Of a stretch of 64,000 bases of DNA, positions 12,480 through 23,893 are shown in pieces. The position numbers and the translations under genes are program-made. The DNA lies in assembly GCF_020520425.1 (NCBI RefSeq), contig NC_079487.1:127618385-127682384 (forward strand). Direction: 5' to 3'. The notes beneath the pieces are model-generated. The model was given only the letters and a program-made list of their open reading frames with translations. It was not told where the DNA came from and did not search any database. Source of the DNA: Spinacia oleracea. Its lineage: Eukaryota; Streptophyta; Magnoliopsida; Caryophyllales; Amaranthaceae. Each line of letters begins with the position of its first letter. Positions within the stretch are counted from its first letter, which is position 1.

Positions 12480-12488
12480 TTTAGAATA

Positions 12489-13490
12489 TCTTTAAATATA
12501 TCGATTATACCCATGTGACTCATATATTGAATATGTGTTGGGTTGAGTTGTTGGGCCAAGTAAAACATTGAGATTGATGTGCTAGTATTGGGTTGGTAAT
12601 ATGACTACGGAGTATATATTAGTAATCAAGACTTAGGACTTTGCACGCGCACGATTTAATTAATGACATATTTAACGATAATCTTTTCGCGGTTAATTAA
12701 TTAATTAATATTTCGGTATTAATTATACCAAGGGCAGTTATTTAGTAACTGTCATATTGGTTTCCTATTTAACCTAATGCATAATGTTAATGTTAACTAC
12801 GTTTTCTCATTTTCTCACAATGTCAGTTTTTTCCAAAATACATATTCATGTGAATGGTTGAGTTTGTTGTATCACATTCGTAATTAGGAACTCTGGAGAT
12901 AAATTAGCTTTGAATCTCATCAACAATATAGTGAGAATTAATATTATCCTAAGGACAAAGATTATCTCGTCCTAGTCTAGTCTCTGTAATTACGTTTTCA
13001 TAATGCAAAGTATAGTTTGTTGTAGTTTATAACATTATGTGTTAGCAAACTTAGTGAGTCTGAGTAGAAACGAGTAAGTTATTACGGAACGGATGAAGCT
13101 TACGAGTATTAGAAGGGCAGGGCAGGGTAAAGAATTGAAAGGACATAAGATTGTACGATTCCCACGTGCGATAGACCCACCCATCCCACCCCACCCCACC
13201 CCACCCCATCCTCATACAGTCATACTTGTATATTTTCTTCAAAAAACAAAGGCAGGCCCAACGGTTCATATAGTCCTCTCTGACATAACCTTAACATAAT
13301 CCTTTTTACTACATACAAATATACAATGATATAATGATACAATTTAATAACAGCCAATTATTTATACCACGATATAACTAGCCATATAGGCCTACTCTAG
13401 CTGATCTATGACTACTAGTACTCCCCCTTGGATTCCCACCATTAATTATTATTGCTTGCTCACTTCATCTCCGAAAATGCTATATATACC
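12489..13490. other. non-coding sequence
   Basis: AT-rich sequence with a short C-rich repeat at 13180-13208. No gene is supported; the overlapping open frames at 13051-13299 arise from that repeat. Confidence 0.4.
13180..13208. repeat. (CCCCA)n simple repeat
   Basis: About five CACCC/CCCCA pentamers in a row. It keeps both strands open over a short distance. Confidence 0.8.
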
Positions 13491-13492
13491 CT

Positions 13493-13655
13493 TAGGGTAT
13501 GATACCCTGAGTTCTTATTGGTCTAAAATTTTAAATTTTATGTAGGATTGCTATTTTTAAATTTAAATTTAAATTTAAATTTAAATTACATGTGGGGTTG
13601 CTTATGTGAAAACAATCAATGAGAGTCCATGATATGTTACTATTTGATACCCTGA
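13493..13655. repeat. possible small MITE
   Basis: The left side reads AGGGTATGATACCCTGAG and the right side, inverted, CTCAGGGTATCAAATAG, enclosing an (AAATTT)n core at about 13553-13588. A short inverted-repeat element is possible, but no target duplication can be assigned. Confidence 0.3.
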
Positions 13656-14030
13656 GAATATATGTATGCAGGCATGCAGCTTCCATTCATCTCACCTCTT
13701 TCCTAGACTTGGTGTTGGAACAACTGCCCGACCATATATATAGGCATTACCATAAAAGTGGTATTAATGTATACTTATTCTGTGTTTAGATTACACTATA
13801 AATACCCAATATATCTTTATTGAATCTTTGACCAGTTTATAATTTGTGCACATATATAGGCCTTACGTAATCCGAATATAGGCAAAATTAATGTGCTTAT
13901 AAAGGTCTATTGGGCCATAATTTTGCAATTTTGTTATAGTTGTTGGATCGAATGCCATTGCATTTGCAAGCTCTTCTCCAGGGGCAATTGTTATCATTGT
14001 TGTTAGATTAACGTCCCACCATTGTCATGT

Positions 14031-14064
14031 CACGAGTCATGAGTCATGAGTCATGAGTCATGAC
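14031..14064. repeat. (GAGTCAT)n simple repeat
   Basis: Four tandem heptamers GAGTCAT. It also contains TGAGTCA, the AP-1/GCN4-type bZIP core, but there is no gene next to it. Confidence 0.8.
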
Positions 14065-14297
14065 GATTGATCGAATATGAGGCTTGCGTTTTCATTAACG
14101 CCAAGCTAAAGGCTTCATTCCAGGACAATACATTGCTAGTTTAGTAGTTTTAGTAGGGTCCAACTTTAACTTGTTTCTAAACATAAGCGCCTCCAACTTA
14201 TTTTTAAGGGCCACAAACAATTTTAATTGGGTCATCAGTAGTTATCCTCGTTTGGAATTTGTTGGGGAATGCTACTACAATTTTATACAATGTTTTC

Positions 14298-14352
14298 TTT
14301 CTGTTTTTTCTTTCTGTTTTTTCTTTTTCTTTTTCTTTTTCTTTTTCTTTTG
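14298..14352. repeat. pyrimidine-rich (CTTTT)n repeat
   Basis: A long T/C-only strand with CTTTTT units, which explains the open frames on both strands here (phenylalanine/serine-rich on one, lysine/glutamate-rich on the other). Confidence 0.8.
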
Positions 14353-17300
14353 GTTTTTGTTTTCCATTTTCATTTGTATACAAGTATGTGAACATTGTAC
14401 AAATAAGTTTTGTACCCAACATTCACGACGTACTTAGTAGAAACACGGACTATTATTTCTTGAGGGAGGCAGCATTAGATCTTTATTTTTAAAACCCCCA
14501 TTGCGAAAGACAAAATACATTTAAGATTTGAGTTGTAGTACGTTTTAGTTTGTTAAGATCGAGGTTGTTAATATAAAAGGGTCAAATAGGGATACTTCGA
14601 TGGTTTAGTTTGACCTAACCATTTTGAAAACTTCAACATCAAAGTAACTATATACCAATTAAGTATAACAACAGATAACAACTATCTTACTCAACTTAAG
14701 TGTTATAATAAACTTTGTATCGAAAATCTTGAAATTCAATTTCGACTTCACCACGTATTGTTCTACGTGTCTCCTAGAGACTAAACACAATAGTCCTAAG
14801 AAAAACATAAGAGCAGAGGTACACAGAGTACATGTATGTTCTGAAATCTCTTAAACTTATCTGAGTTGAATTTATTGGATATGATTAAAATAGATAAGAC
14901 AAGGTAGAAACATGAAGGACCTGATTAAACCTTATTAAACCCGTTTGAAACTTATTGTAATAAAATATTGTATTTTTTAAAAGGTGAAGAAAGCAATCCT
15001 TTAGAGTGGATGTCATGTAACTCAATTGGTTACAGTAATTGATTACAGTATTTGACAGTCCTCGTTTACATCATTACCTTAATTCGTGACTTTTTTCTAG
15101 AGCTCCAACAAAAGTATGAAACTGTAACTCGATCACAATAATTAATGTCAAAGGGTGTGAACTGTATGTGAAGCATGCATGTTTGCAAGTTGGTAACGTG
15201 AACAGGCTTGCATAGACTCATAGAGCAAAAATAGACAGGGCAGAAAATCCATGGTACAAACAACATTAACTAGATACAGGAAACAAGGGCCCACAAAAGA
15301 AAAATGGACCTACAAAAATTGAACCCACATTTGAACAAGTGGGCTGAAACAGTTAGGTGTTACTGGGCAACCATATTGTCTCATTTCTCAAACCTGGCCT
15401 GGCCTCCAAAAACTGATAGCTGTTCCTGATATATGTAACAAACTCTAACAGTATTTCCTAATATATGTTATTGATTTGCATTTTGATTTTGATTTTGATT
15501 TTGATTGACTACTCTCCTTTTGTTTATGTAGGGTATAATACAACCATTTTTTGGCTCTTGCTTATGGATGCCACCTCTAAACACTTAGCCCATCTAATCA
15601 TGCTAATCAATATTAGCCGCGTCGAGGGACATCATGTTTTGATTTGTGTCAAAATCGGGGTCATTAAGTTTACTTTTGTACACAACATGAGTTTGGATAA
15701 AGTTCGCAATATGGAAGGAAAAAGTGATCGAGTACTGGTCAGTTTTGTCAAGTCTGGTCATGATTCGATCTTGATGTCAACTAGATCAGAATAAAACAAA
15801 TGGAAGTCCCATGAGTTTTCACACAGTGTAGAGTCTGAATACTATTTAATGCATTATTCACAACGTCACCCGCGCATCTGGTCAGTTCCATGTATAGTTT
15901 TGAATCCTAGTAAACTGTAAATAGTCCAACAAACATGCCTTCAAGGCTTTAAGTCTTTAACGAAAAAATTCATCCCCATAACTCCATAAGGTCACAATCT
16001 GAAGTTCTGAACAATGTTACAGTGTTATAATCTGAACAAGGTTACAGTATTATATATTGACAATCAAATAATACCAAAGTATTTAAACGTGGGAGAATAA
16101 TGTTTAATTTAGGCTCCAGTTGTTTTGACGCCATGTTTTCCTAGTTTGTTAAAGGGAAACTTGGTATGGAGTACGTGTATAATAAAATTCTGCATTACTA
16201 TGCATTTTCTCAATGATAAAACACAAAGAGCTGAGAGTTGAAATAGAGTATGTGAATAGTTAATTGAGGAAGTAGTTCTAAATGGCGTACCGACCTCAAA
16301 AATATGTCAGGTAATTGGATTTGGTCATTGATCAGGGTTAAGCGGTTCCCTGGTGTTTTCGTCATACGGCCTTCGGTAGGAATCACACAATTGTTTAGGT
16401 GGATCTTTGGGGTGGGCTGGTGCCTGCTGCGATAATGTCTGGTCCATACCAAGGCCCAATCCATACTAAGAACTCAAAATAAAAATTCAATTGATAGCAA
16501 AATCCCCACATATCACAATTCACATATACGGACTATCAAGTACCCACCTCTTTTAACCAAGGATACGTTCGTGTTTGGGAAACACGAAAATTCAATTCAA
16601 TGTTTAATATTCCGTGTATTTGTTTGAGAATTAAAGGTATTTCAATTTCCCTCTACAATTTTTGTTTCACAAATTATAACGTTAAAGAAACAATTTATCT
16701 TTTGAATCTCATTTTATTAATTACGCCTAACATCTTCATTCGAGAACATATTTTGCCCTTTTATATTACTTATTGCTTGCCCAACTTGTTTTCGACGTAT
16801 TTGTTTATGTAATTTCAAATTCTTTATTTTTTCACCTGAAATGCAAGATACCAAACTGACTATAAAGACAAACACATACAATTATTAAAGGCGCACTGTA
16901 CACCCGGGTGCAATACAGTCTCGTTAACTTGAGAACAAGTTTGTAAAGTTTACCCTGATAATACAGATACAACTAGTCCCATTATTCTTTATACAGTTGA
17001 TAACAATACAACAACTTAGGCCATTCTTCATTGTTGTGGCTGTCTATGCTCCTTAGGTTCCATGCACAAAGTCTTTACTGTATGTTAATTCTTACAGTTC
17101 TATTTTAGTAAGTAAAATACCTTTCACATCAAATAGAAAGTATCCAATTATTGAACTACCTTTTCAATAAAAATTATAAACTACTCAATTATTTTCTAAC
17201 CAGAGTAACTATAATCAAAGAAATTACTTCGTCCTTATTAATTATAATAAAAAAATCATATCTCATGATAAACGCGAATATTAGTTTGAGATGAAGAGTA

Positions 17301-17417
17301 TAAAATAACCAAAAGTAATCATAATCAAAGAACTACTTCGTCCTTATCAATGATCATCACAAATAGACAAAGAGTAAAATAGTAAAGTCGCATGTGTCCA
17401 TTATTATCCATGCTAAC

Positions 17418-17691
17418 TGTTAGAATTTTTGGTGTAAGAGTGAAATTGTATTATATAATATCTTGTATTGCATTTTCATCCAACAATACAATACATCTAT
17501 TTATAGTTGTACAATGTTGGCCATTTTCATTAACTAAATTTCTACCTTCTTCATAGATTTTTCTAGACACTTACTCAAGTAGATATTTCTCATGTAATTT
17601 CTATTTTTTTACACTGGATTTTTCTACATACTCACTACTAGATTTTTTTTTTTTACTATACATATTGATTTAGATTTTTCTAGATGTAACA
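17418..17691 (-). mobile_element. possible solo LTR, Copia-like
   Basis: The segment starts TGTTAG and ends TGTAACA. On the minus strand it has a TATA-like ACTATAAATAGATG, upstream CTAGAAAAATCTA words and a terminal CTAACA, which resemble Copia-type LTRs. The flanking pentamers CTAAC and TTACA do not match, so the call is tentative. Confidence 0.4.
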
Positions 17692-17774
17692 TTACAAGAA
17701 TCAAGTAAACAGTGGTGGAGCTTGGCCTAAAAACTATTAGGGGTCAAAGTTTGAAACTTCAATCTCTTATTATA

Positions 17775-18017
17775 CAAAAGGTCTTGCATTCACAAAGTGT
17801 CAATATATTTATTGTACATCAGATATATTTTACCCAGTTTTTTTAAAAAACTTTTAACATATTTTGATTAGCGCTTTTATATTACTCCTTATGAAAATAA
17901 TTGTGATGGATAAACATTTTAAAGGTTAGTCATTTTGAAGAATTTTTTTTTATTAAAATTTAAAACTTTATGACTAGAAAATCGATAGAAAATTACCGAC
18001 GTAATTTTTAAGCATTT
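17775..18017 (-). repeat. dispersed repeat, third copy, left part
   Basis: This matches, in reverse, the right part of the repeat at 37401-37738 and 51921-52259: AAAAGGTCTTGC, then a TTTATTGTACA block, then TTTTTAAGCATTTTGA. It is cut at 18020 by the CACTA element and resumes at 21521. Confidence 0.7.
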
Positions 18018-19624
18018 TGACACTAGTAGAGAAATGGCTTATTACGACACTTCTGTAGAGGCGCTCAATAAAAATAATGTTGACGGAGTACATCCTCATT
18101 AAACCTTACAACGCTTATAGGATGCGTGGCTCAAAAGCGCTGCAGAAGGAAAAATAAGAGACGCGCGCTTTGAAATATTTTACTCCCTTAGTCTTTCAAA
18201 ACTCGCGGCCTCTAAAAAAAAACCTAGAAACCTCGCTCAAGCGGCTCAACTCTCTCAAGTAATACACCACTCTGCCTCTCTCTAACCTCGTTTATTCCTT
18301 CAATCAGGTTGGTTTTTTTCTTCTCAATTCTACTTCGTAACTAAGGTCAGAGGTCCTCTCAATTCTAAATTATCAATTTTCTTAGGATAGTTTGTGTTTG
18401 TTGAGTTTTAAATTGATTTATGTTTTCTAAATTTCTTAATTTGGTTGTTAATTTGAGTTTCTTTAATAAATTTCACTCCATTACCGGTTGAATTTTGCTA
18501 TATAGATACCGAAATTAGTTAATGTGTGTTAAATCTTAGCAAATTTGCCTAATTACCGTATATCATTGTTTATATTGCCTGCAATTTTCTATCTAACTTT
18601 AATTGGGTATGTATCTGATTAGGTGTAAGTTTTAGAATGAATTAAAGGGTTTGACTTTTCTCTTTAATTAAAATTTCATGATTTGATGACCCACTTCTAT
18701 TGTGGTTGCAGCAAAGTCTTAATTTTCGCTCAAATTTGTATTGGTTAAGAGCGAAATTACACAGGTTAGTTTATCTTCTAATTAATTTTATTTCTTTGAT
18801 CTATGAGTTCAAACTTAAATCTCCTTTTACATTACTCAATTAAGAATTGGATTTATTAAGAATTGGATTTTTATTTATTCTTTCTCAACAACATAATTGT
18901 GATATTTTTGTGATTGTCTATGGTATGACTAATATGATTAATTCCGGACATTTTAATTTTAGGACTTAGGGAGTTTTGTTTGTTTATTTACTGGTTTTAA
19001 GTTGTAGAACTCAATCTAGAGCTAAAGTAATAAATATAAGTAGGGTAGCGCATTAGGCCTTAAACATCTTCCCAGTTGCCGGCTCTATTTGCCTAAACAG
19101 TATATAAAAATGATCAGATTTTGTGAAATACTCCTTTCAAGTACACCAACTACGAGTTTAATGTAATATGGTAGAGAACCTTATAGTTGGCTAACTTAAA
19201 ACGGACTCTCTTAATTGGTTTAGTTACATGGGTAAGTTTCATTCATGATCTGGATTAACAAACTTATGAGGATATCTGATGAGAAAAAAGTAGGCTAATT
19301 GCTTATTGCATATGCATCCTTCTTTGTGTGGACAATGTGCATATTTTGATTGTGGGCTTATGTTTAGGTAGAAGTTGTTTACTTTCTAAGTGGGTGTCAA
19401 AATCATAATAACATCTATTATTTTTGTATAGGTCCCCTTTACCCACTTAACAATTTTAGTAACAAAAGAAAGTATACTGTTAAGCAAAACTTAGAACGAG
19501 TCCTTCAAAATTTGGCCCTAATATGATCACTGATTCTTGTTTGTGTTAAAAATAGTACACCTTTATTCCGAATATTAGTATTTTAGTGAATGACTTTTAT
19601 TTTCCATTGTAGTTAGTTACGGAT

Positions 19625-20543
19625 TTGCAAACAATCAAGGAACATTTGACTTGGCCATTAAAAGCAACACAATATCTATTGGGGGTTGATGGTTTTATGA
19701 ATTATGCTATCAAGAATTTAACATCTGATGGAAAACTTAGATGTCCTTGTGTGAAATGTGTTAATACCAAGCTTTTAAGTCCAGATGATGTAAATTACCA
19801 CTTGCTTCATTTTGGAATGATGCGTAATTACTCTAACTGAATTTATTACTTTTCATTATAGAATCAAATTAGGAAAATTGTTGATGAACAAGGCGGGCTA
19901 GAAGTAAGCTTAAATGATGATCCTGTTGCAAAGGTATTAGGTAAAGATCAATATAGCCGTGTTCGTGGTTTGGGATTAGGGGTCAAGCCGTCAGATTTTG
20001 TAGAATCTTCTGGGCCATCACGTCATAAAGGCCTAAACATGTCCACAAAAGATGAAACATTGGTTCTGTATTATTTTCGCAAACTGGAGGGTTTAACACA
20101 AAGACTAAGAAAACGTGTCAAAAGTCAGGGAATGACCATACATAAGTTGAAAAGGAAGCTCCAAACACATTATGGTTCTGACTTCGATAATTCTGACTCG
20201 GATGGCTTAAGTGATTCTGACTCTGATGGTTTAAGTGATACTGAAGCTGGTGAATCTGATATTCCGCTAACAGACAAGGTACTAGTTGTTTTTGTATTTT
20301 TAAATCTAAGGAAGAAAATAATAAGCTTGCTTTTGATAGATGTTGTACTTTAACTATGTTCTGAAATTATGGGCATGTGAGGCTAATTTGATATTTGAAG
20401 TATAGCATAACTTCTTTTTTTTTTGTAAAATATATCTTTTCTGAAATTTTTGTCATGACTTTCTATTTCAATTGTGTTTGATATAGGGTCAAAATGCTTC
20501 AACTTCTAACAATGATGGTTCTCTTTTGCAACGCTCAAATTAG
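19625..20543 (+). CDS. CACTA transposase-associated protein fragment
   Basis: The first exon encodes a block like the N-terminal transposase-associated domain of plant CACTA proteins: a Trp, then YLLGVDGF, a CPCVKC zinc-ligand cluster and a downstream HLLHFG. A second exon (19862-20278, 139 codons) contains DPVAKVLGKDQYSRVRGLGL, close to the conserved core of plant transposase_24-type (TNP1-like) proteins, then a basic stretch and an acidic SDSDGLSD repeat. A third exon (20487-20543) ends at TAG. Exons 2 and 3 join in phase 0 with GT..AG borders. Exon 1 ends either at a stop (19838) or at a donor (GATGAT|GTAAAT) after 19789; the second gives a 72-nt intron in phase 0. The start is uncertain, and upstream 5' exons may exist near 18250-18310. 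It lies wholly inside the CACTA element. Confidence 0.6.
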
Positions 20544-21169
20544 TTGTTGGTTTAACTTCCCAAGGGTAAGATTGTTTGCAATCTTATTTTCACAACTGTG
20601 TTGTGCCATAATATTATTTGAGTATTTTATAATGCAAAGGAAACTAGCATGAGTATGTTGGGGAACTTTTTAACCTCCTAATGTTTATTTCTTTTTCCAG
20701 ATTAATCTACGAAGCAGCGAGATAGAGAAGTAGCTGATGGGAAATTATGTGGCGTAGTATGACGATCGAGGACAACACGTGCCCTTGATTTTTATTTTTT
20801 TAGGAACAACGCTTGTATGCTCTTTCTTAATTAAGCAAGCAGCAAGCTGAACATTTAAAGAGTATAAGAATATTGATTCCAGATTTAGCATTTGATGTTC
20901 TAGATACACTAGCATACCTTGAATTGTCTTGAGGACTAGCATACCTTGAGTTGTCTTGAAGGATACATGTTTGGTTGTTACTTTAGAGACCTTTGGAAAC
21001 TATCAAACTATGTAATTTAGTTACCAATAGTTAAAATTTTGTTCTTTCATTTCATTTGTCTATTAAATTTATAAGTTTTGGATATTACATGTGGATCATG
21101 AAAATGTAAGAAATGACAACCTAATTTTAGTTGCTTCATAAATATTTTGATGATTTTAATGGTTATTGT

Positions 21170-21510
21170 ATGTACAGCGGGCTTTAAAATTGATACCAGC
21201 CAGCGGCGCTTTGAAAGCGTCGGCATATTCTTACGTCAGTACTACAGGGAAAATGAACCAGAGAACAACGACGCTTTTAAAGCGCAGCTACTTCTGAAAC
21301 GGCGCTATACAAGTGCCTCAGTAGGTTGCAAAAAGCGCCACAAATCAGCGGCGCTTTATTTGATATATACCGACGTTGTTAATTTGCGCCGCAAAAGGGG
21401 GTAGCGACACAAGCAAAGAGAGCGCTTTTGCTGGCGTCGGTATAAGTCTTAGCGACGCTATTTAGCGCCGTAATAGGGTAAAAGTTTGCGTCGCTATAGG
21501 CTGTTTCCGC
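21170..21510. repeat. subterminal repeats of the CACTA element
   Basis: Repeated GGCGCTTT/AAAGCGCC and GCGACGC/GCGTCG words in both orientations. CACTA elements normally carry such clusters near the ends as transposase binding sites. The 85-codon open frame here is a by-product. Confidence 0.7.
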
Positions 21511-21517
21511 ACTAGTG

Positions 21518-21577
21518 TGAGTTAAATTTTACTCTGATGTACAATATTAATTATACACCACCTTTAAATATAACTAG
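21518..21577 (-). repeat. dispersed repeat, third copy, right part
   Basis: Resumes the repeat cut by the CACTA element: GTTAAATTTTACT followed by GATGTACAATATTAATTATAC. It corresponds in reverse to the left part of the copies at 37401 and 51921. Confidence 0.65.
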
Positions 21578-23892
21578 CGTGTGACTCGGGCGTTGTTTCG
21601 GATTTTACTTTTTGCAAATATGTGCCCATTTTAAGAACATTGTATATTATATTCATATGGAAAGATATAATATACATATTACTATATTGGCTAGCAAAGA
21701 TGGTAGAAATTGTATATTAGTATAGATTTATGGTTATTAATACAAGTGTTGTAATTAGTATGTACCAACAATTTTACGTATATATTAACTGGATTATTCT
21801 TGCCTGGACCTGGTGCACAATAGTATTATTGTGGACCTAAAGCCAACGATTTATATAGTGATCTTTATTATTCACATATAGTGACTAATAAATTAAAAAT
21901 CGATTTTCTTAGATATAGTAATCATTTTTTAATCAAAGTAACCTTATGTATTTTAAAGAGACTCGTGACTTAAAATCACATTATTCAAACACAACATGTA
22001 CCATAGATACCAATTTGATATTTTTTTTAATAATAATTATAATAAACAAGCTGAAATAAATTAGAATCAAAGTGTTGACCTTTATTTTAGCCATGGTCCA
22101 CCATAAATTTAGTGTGAAGAATGTCCATTTAAGAATTAGTGATATTAACTTGTACTTCCTTAACTATCGTACCATTTTGATTTTTACACTATTCACATAC
22201 GACTTTAACCATTTTTGTGATTCATACATGATAAAAATTATACTCACGTGAGATCATTTTATATTCGTATAAATATATTTTGAAAATATCAACTTTTAAT
22301 AATTTTTATTTATATATATTTTCAGATAAAAAGTGGCTTTTGTAAATAGTCAAAGAAATGAGTTAGAGAAGTAAAAGTAAACATGGCGCAATGTTTAATA
22401 AACGGAGGGCGTATAACAATTAAAAAGAATTAATAGGGCCTTGCTCCGAGTTGCCCCGGTGGAAGATCTTCTTATGCCAGCAAGTTAAGGTGTAAAAATG
22501 AGAGGTACAAGTCCAACGCAAAGTGGAGAGTAAAAATTTGATCCCAATTCTCCCGCTTTTTCTGGATGACCCGAATTTGAAGCTTAACCCATCTTCATAC
22601 TCCCTCCATTTAAATCCCCCGTTCTCTAATAATTAAAATTGCAGACTCCGTTTAATCGTAATTTATCCGTTTTCCGTTTAGCAATTGGCTTGTCTCTCAT
22701 CCCAGATTATTGGATTTCATTGCTACATTTCATTCTCGTATATTGGGTATTCTTTATTTCTTTTGATTTTTCGCCCAATTTCGTTTTTCGTATATTCTTG
22801 ATAATTGGTTGTTTCACTTGTTGGATTGTTTTTCCCCCTTCTGTTTTGGTAGTTTATTTGAATTCATTGCATTGTGTTTAGTGTATTGTGCGATCATTAT
22901 GATAATCAGTATGAAATGGGTGGTGAGCGTTTGTAAGTTTGTTGTTTCATTGTTTGGATTAGAGAAGAAACGTTTTAAGGGTGGGATTTTTTTTTGTTAT
23001 TTTAGGTGTAGAGAGAGTGGCAAAGGGTGAATTATATAGGTGGGATTGGGATACTACCAAAAAAATTTAACCAACTAAGCTAGCTGACATCATGTTTCAA
23101 TAATAGACATACGCCCACCTTGTTAGTTTATAAAATATTCATGATTCATGTCAAAGTCGATGGCTTTATCACTTTATGGCAATATTTGAAGTGCAAGTGA
23201 CTTGGGGATTGAATAATTATGGTATTTTGGTTATGGGTTTGGTGTTTAATTAACTAACTAGGGCCTTTAGGGTGTAAGAAACCTCAAAGGTTCTCGGTGA
23301 CAATGTGGCCTCCCCAGTTATAGGCTGGCAAAATCAAGCTAGATGTTCGATATGTAACATTTTGCCATCTAGAATTTGAGATTTAGCCTCACCGCTGATA
23401 CAAAGATGAGTATGTAGAAGTAGTTAGCTATCTAGAATTCGGATTTTTGGAAGGTTGTTTTCATTATCATATCAGACTTGACAATGTTCCCTCCTGCTTA
23501 TAATGTGGTAATTTGCGGTATCAAGTAAATCCCTAACTCTTGTTCGACCCTTGATTATGTTGGTTTAATTTAGTTACTCGATCTGATGGGTAATGGCCTC
23601 TTTGTTAATGTAGACATTAGGTTGCATACGTCCATCTCCACTCCCTACTTTAGTGCATAATTGTTGTTTGAAGCATTGGGGTGATGTTGCTGTACTCATG
23701 TCTAGTATTTCGTGGTTAGCTCTTCATTTGGTGCATCCTGTTTCGTTGAAAAGGGAAATTCTATGTGAACTATAAGAAAGGCGGACTATGCTAGTGGATG
23801 GTTGAGTTTATGAATTTCACTTAAATTTGGAAACTGAGATGTTCACTGGTTAAAACTAGCTTAAATAGTAATATCTATATTAGATGATGCAG
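21578..23892 (+). other. upstream region and probable 5'-UTR intron of the MADS-box gene
   Basis: AT-rich from 21578 to about 22430. From about 22560 the sequence becomes pyrimidine-rich, like a plant leader. T-rich sequence follows up to an acceptor-like GATGATGCAG at 23892, directly before the MADS start codon. A leader intron is therefore likely, but its donor could not be fixed. The open frames at 22639-23030 are T-rich chance frames. Confidence 0.45.
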
Positions 23893-23893
23893 G

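Larger units (their letters stand above)
13660..17417. other. intergenic sequence with microsatellites
   Basis: No gene is supported. It holds a (GAGTCAT)n repeat at 14031-14064, a pyrimidine run of CTTTT units at about 14298-14352, and a (TTTTGA)n repeat at about 15478-15507. A 37-bp direct repeat containing ACTTCGTCCTTAT occurs at about 17206-17243 and 17312-17350. The 109-codon open frame at 15465 starts in the (TTTTGA)n repeat and looks like chance. Confidence 0.4.
18021..21517 (+). mobile_element. CACTA transposon, 3.5 kb, deletion derivative
   Basis: The element begins CACTAGTAGAGAAATGGC and its other end read on the minus strand is CACTAGTGCGGAAACAGCC, giving typical CACTA inverted ends. 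The 3-bp duplication TGA lies at 18018-18020 and 21518-21520. The right 340 bp carry many GCGACGC/GGCGCT subterminal words. Inside is a short gene related to CACTA transposase-associated proteins, but the large tnp2 (TNPD) transposase is not present, so the element is probably non-autonomous. It is inserted in an older dispersed repeat. Confidence 0.9.

Noticed and set aside
14171-14492. Overlapping open frames on both strands
   Set aside because: They are created by a CTTTT-rich simple repeat and have low-complexity Phe/Ser or Lys/Glu composition.
15465-15794. 109-codon open frame
   Set aside because: It begins in a (TTTTGA)n repeat, has no recognisable domain, and no promoter or splice context supports it.
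21147-21404. 85-codon frame at the right end of the CACTA element
   Set aside because: It runs through the GGCGCT subterminal repeats and shows no protein similarity.
22430-22560. GC-richer stretch before the MADS gene as a separate element or RNA
   Set aside because: No element ends, B box or structure was found; it is more simply part of the promoter region.
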